Of a stretch of 64,000 bases of DNA, positions 62,654-64,000 are shown in pieces. The stretch comes from Porphyrobacter sp. CACIAM 03H1 (GTDB lineage Bacteria > Pseudomonadota > Alphaproteobacteria > Sphingomonadales > Sphingomonadaceae): contig NZ_CP021378.1 in NCBI RefSeq assembly GCF_002215495.1, forward strand, positions 2,294,764 to 2,358,763. Reading direction: 5' to 3'. The notes beneath the pieces were generated by a model. That model saw nothing but the letters and a program-made list of their open reading frames with translations. It was not told the DNA's origin and made no database searches. The number at the start of each line of letters is the position of its first letter. Position 1 is the stretch's first letter. The translations under genes were made by a program, and so were the position numbers.

Positions 62654-64000
62654 TCGCCGAATTCCTCGTTGAGTTGGCTCTGCAAGGCCGTGCGGTCGAT
62701 CTTGCCGTTGGGGTTGAGCGGCATGGCCTCGCGCCAGTGGATCTGCTGGGGCTGCATGAAATTGGGCAGGTCGCGCTGGAGCCGCTTCGGCAGATCCTCG
62801 CCCCCCGCCGCATCGCCGCGCACCACCAGATGCACCGCCTGCCCCAATCGCGCGTGCGGCACGCCAAGCGCCACCGCCTCGGCAACGAGCCCGGTGGCGA
62901 GCGCAGCCTCCTCGATCTCCTGCGGGCTGATACGGTTGCCCGCGCTCTTGATCATCGCATCGCGCCGCCCGGCGAAATAGAGCAGCCCTTGCGCGTCGCG
63001 CTTCACGCGGTCGCCCGAGAACACGGCCATTCCGCCATAGGTGGAGGCCGCGGGCGCGGGCTTGAAGCGTTCCGCCGTGCGCTCCGGGTCCTGCCAGTAG
63101 CCCTGCGCGACCAGCGGACCGCAGTGGACCAGCTCGCCCTCCTCGCCGTCCGCCGCGATGTCGCCCGCGTCGTTCACGACGAGAATCTCGGCAAAGGGAA
63201 TCGCCTTGCCCATCGAGGTCGGGTGGGTGTCGACCAGCGCGGGATCGAGATAGGTCGAGCGAAAGGCTTCGGTGAGGCCATACATCGAGAACAGCCGCGC
63301 TGCGGGGAACATGCCGCGCAGGGACCGCACCAGATCGGTCGTCAAGGCGCCCCCGCTATTGGTGAGCCGGCGCAGCGGAGCGGAAGCCTCGGCGGGCCAG
63401 TCGATCTCGGTGAGCTGCACCCACAGCGGCGGCACCGCGGCAAGGGTCGTCACCCCGTGCCGGGCACAGGCTTTCGCGACATCCTTGGGGAACAGGAAAT
63501 CGAGCGGCACCACGCAGCCGCCCGCATACCATGTGCTCAGAAGCTGGTTCTGCCCGTAATCGAAGGACAGCGGCAGCACGGCGAGCGTCACGTCGTCGTC
63601 CGCAAGGCCGAGGTAATGCGCCACGCTGACCGCGCCCAGCCACATGTTGGCATGGCTCAGCATCACCCCCTTGGGGCGACCGGTGGAGCCGCTGGTGTAA
63701 AGGATCGCCGCAAGCTCCGACGGATCGGCCTCGGAGGGTGGCAGTTCCACCCCTGTCGCCTCGGCCGCCGCCAGCGCCTCGGCCTCGCCCAGCGCCGCGC
63801 AGCCCGGGGGCAGATCGCCCGGCTCCAGCCCGGCAAGCCGCGAGCCCGTTCCGATCAGCAGCTTCGCCCCGCTGTCGGCGAGGATATGCGCCACCTGCGC
63901 GCGCTTCAGGAGCGGATTGACCGGCACATGCACCAGCCCCGCCCGCGCCGTCGCGAGCGGCAGGAGGCAGGTCAGCTCGCCCTTCGCGGCCCAGCTCGCC
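62650..64000 (-). CDS. Acyl-CoA ligase (AMP-forming), XrtA-associated, cut by the window edge
   Basis: ANL-superfamily enzyme that adenylates a carboxylate and transfers it to CoA or a carrier. About 449 residues are visible and the frame stays open to the last base, so the true start is outside. ATP motif AILYTSGSTGRPKGVM is at about 63670-63720; later motifs are YGLTEAFRS, ELVHCGPLVAQGYW and the terminal GKIDRTALQ with its Lys. Together with the decarboxylase it probably makes an unusual activated amino-acid unit for the polysaccharide. Confidence 0.9.
   Translation of the reverse strand, partial: ASWAAKGELTCLLPLATARAGLVHVPVNPLLKRAQVAHILADSGAKLLIGTGSRLAGLEPGDLPPGCAALGEAEALAAAEATGVELPPSEADPSELAAILYTSGSTGRPKGVMLSHANMWLGAVSVAHYLGLADDDVTLAVLPLSFDYGQNQLLSTWYAGGCVVPLDFLFPKDVAKACARHGVTTLAAVPPLWVQLTEIDWPAEASAPLRRLTNSGGALTTDLVRSLRGMFPAARLFSMYGLTEAFRSTYLDPALVDTHPTSMGKAIPFAEILVVNDAGDIAADGEEGELVHCGPLVAQGYWQDPERTAERFKPAPAASTYGGMAVFSGDRVKRDAQGLLYFAGRRDAMIKSAGNRISPQEIEEAALATGLVAEAVALGVPHARLGQAVHLVVRGDAAGGEDLPKRLQRDLPNFMQPQQIHWREAMPLNPNGKIDRTALQSQLNEEFGE

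Overview
The window is a very GC-rich, densely coded bacterial chromosome segment. The 14-subunit nuo operon ending in birA-coaX-rnj, the alphaproteobacterial citrate synthase, an RNase E with an acidic insert, DUF1467 and DUF2336 proteins and an XrtA (exosortase A) exopolysaccharide locus all point to an alphaproteobacterium of the order Sphingomonadales, most likely Erythrobacteraceae. That placement is inference from gene content. I see no tRNA, rRNA, CRISPR array, insertion sequence or prophage.

Layout. (1) 1-2483 (+): 3' part of gltX, gltA (TTG start), a small membrane protein. (2) 2494-6517 (-): a likely four-gene signalling cluster: a histidine-kinase-like protein, a DUF2336 protein, a nucleotidyltransferase-like membrane protein and an Hpt-like protein. 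The kinase-like and Hpt-like proteins both lack the phospho-accepting histidine. A divergent gene (6588-9131) encodes a large membrane-anchored coiled-coil protein. (3) 28409 down to 9128 (-): one nearly gap-free operon of about 19 kb, nuoA-B-C-D-E-(47 aa)-(58 aa)-F-(exported 247 aa)-G-H-I-J-K-L-M-N followed by birA, coaX, rnj and a DUF1467 gene. Complex I is complete, with three extra small or unknown genes between nuoE and nuoG. (4) 28541-33440: an aldehyde dehydrogenase and a divergent acetyl-CoA acetyltransferase with a PhaR-type operator between them, a small lipoprotein, an exported SH3-like protein and a D-2-hydroxyacid dehydrogenase. (5) 33437-41650 (-): alpha/beta hydrolase, nitronate monooxygenase with a cysteine cluster, a lipoprotein methyltransferase, prfB without the programmed frameshift, an exported peroxiredoxin, penicillin-binding protein 1A and a cell-wall amidase. 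(6) 41651-48999: a 425-base rne leader, rne with a strong terminator, a nested palindromic repeat, a methyltransferase, an SDR, then sdhB, a thioesterase and zapE. (7) 49113-64000 (-): the XrtA exopolysaccharide/protein-sorting locus.

The XrtA locus, in transcription order, is: acyl-CoA ligase (cut by the window edge), PLP decarboxylase, Wza-type export lipoprotein, chain-length regulator, CpsD-type kinase, outer-membrane beta-barrel, AAA ATPase, DUF3473 deacetylase, FemAB-like protein, glycosyltransferase, exosortase A and an asparagine-synthase-like amidotransferase. Together these make, modify, length-control and export a polysaccharide; XrtA would process envelope proteins carrying a PEP-CTERM-type tag. 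No such substrate and no EpsI domain are visible here.

The points most worth a second look are the three unexplained ORFs inside the nuo operon, the pair of phospho-histidine-less signalling proteins, the apparently EpsI-less exosortase, the PhaR-type operator, the structured rne leader, and two families of palindromic intergenic repeats.
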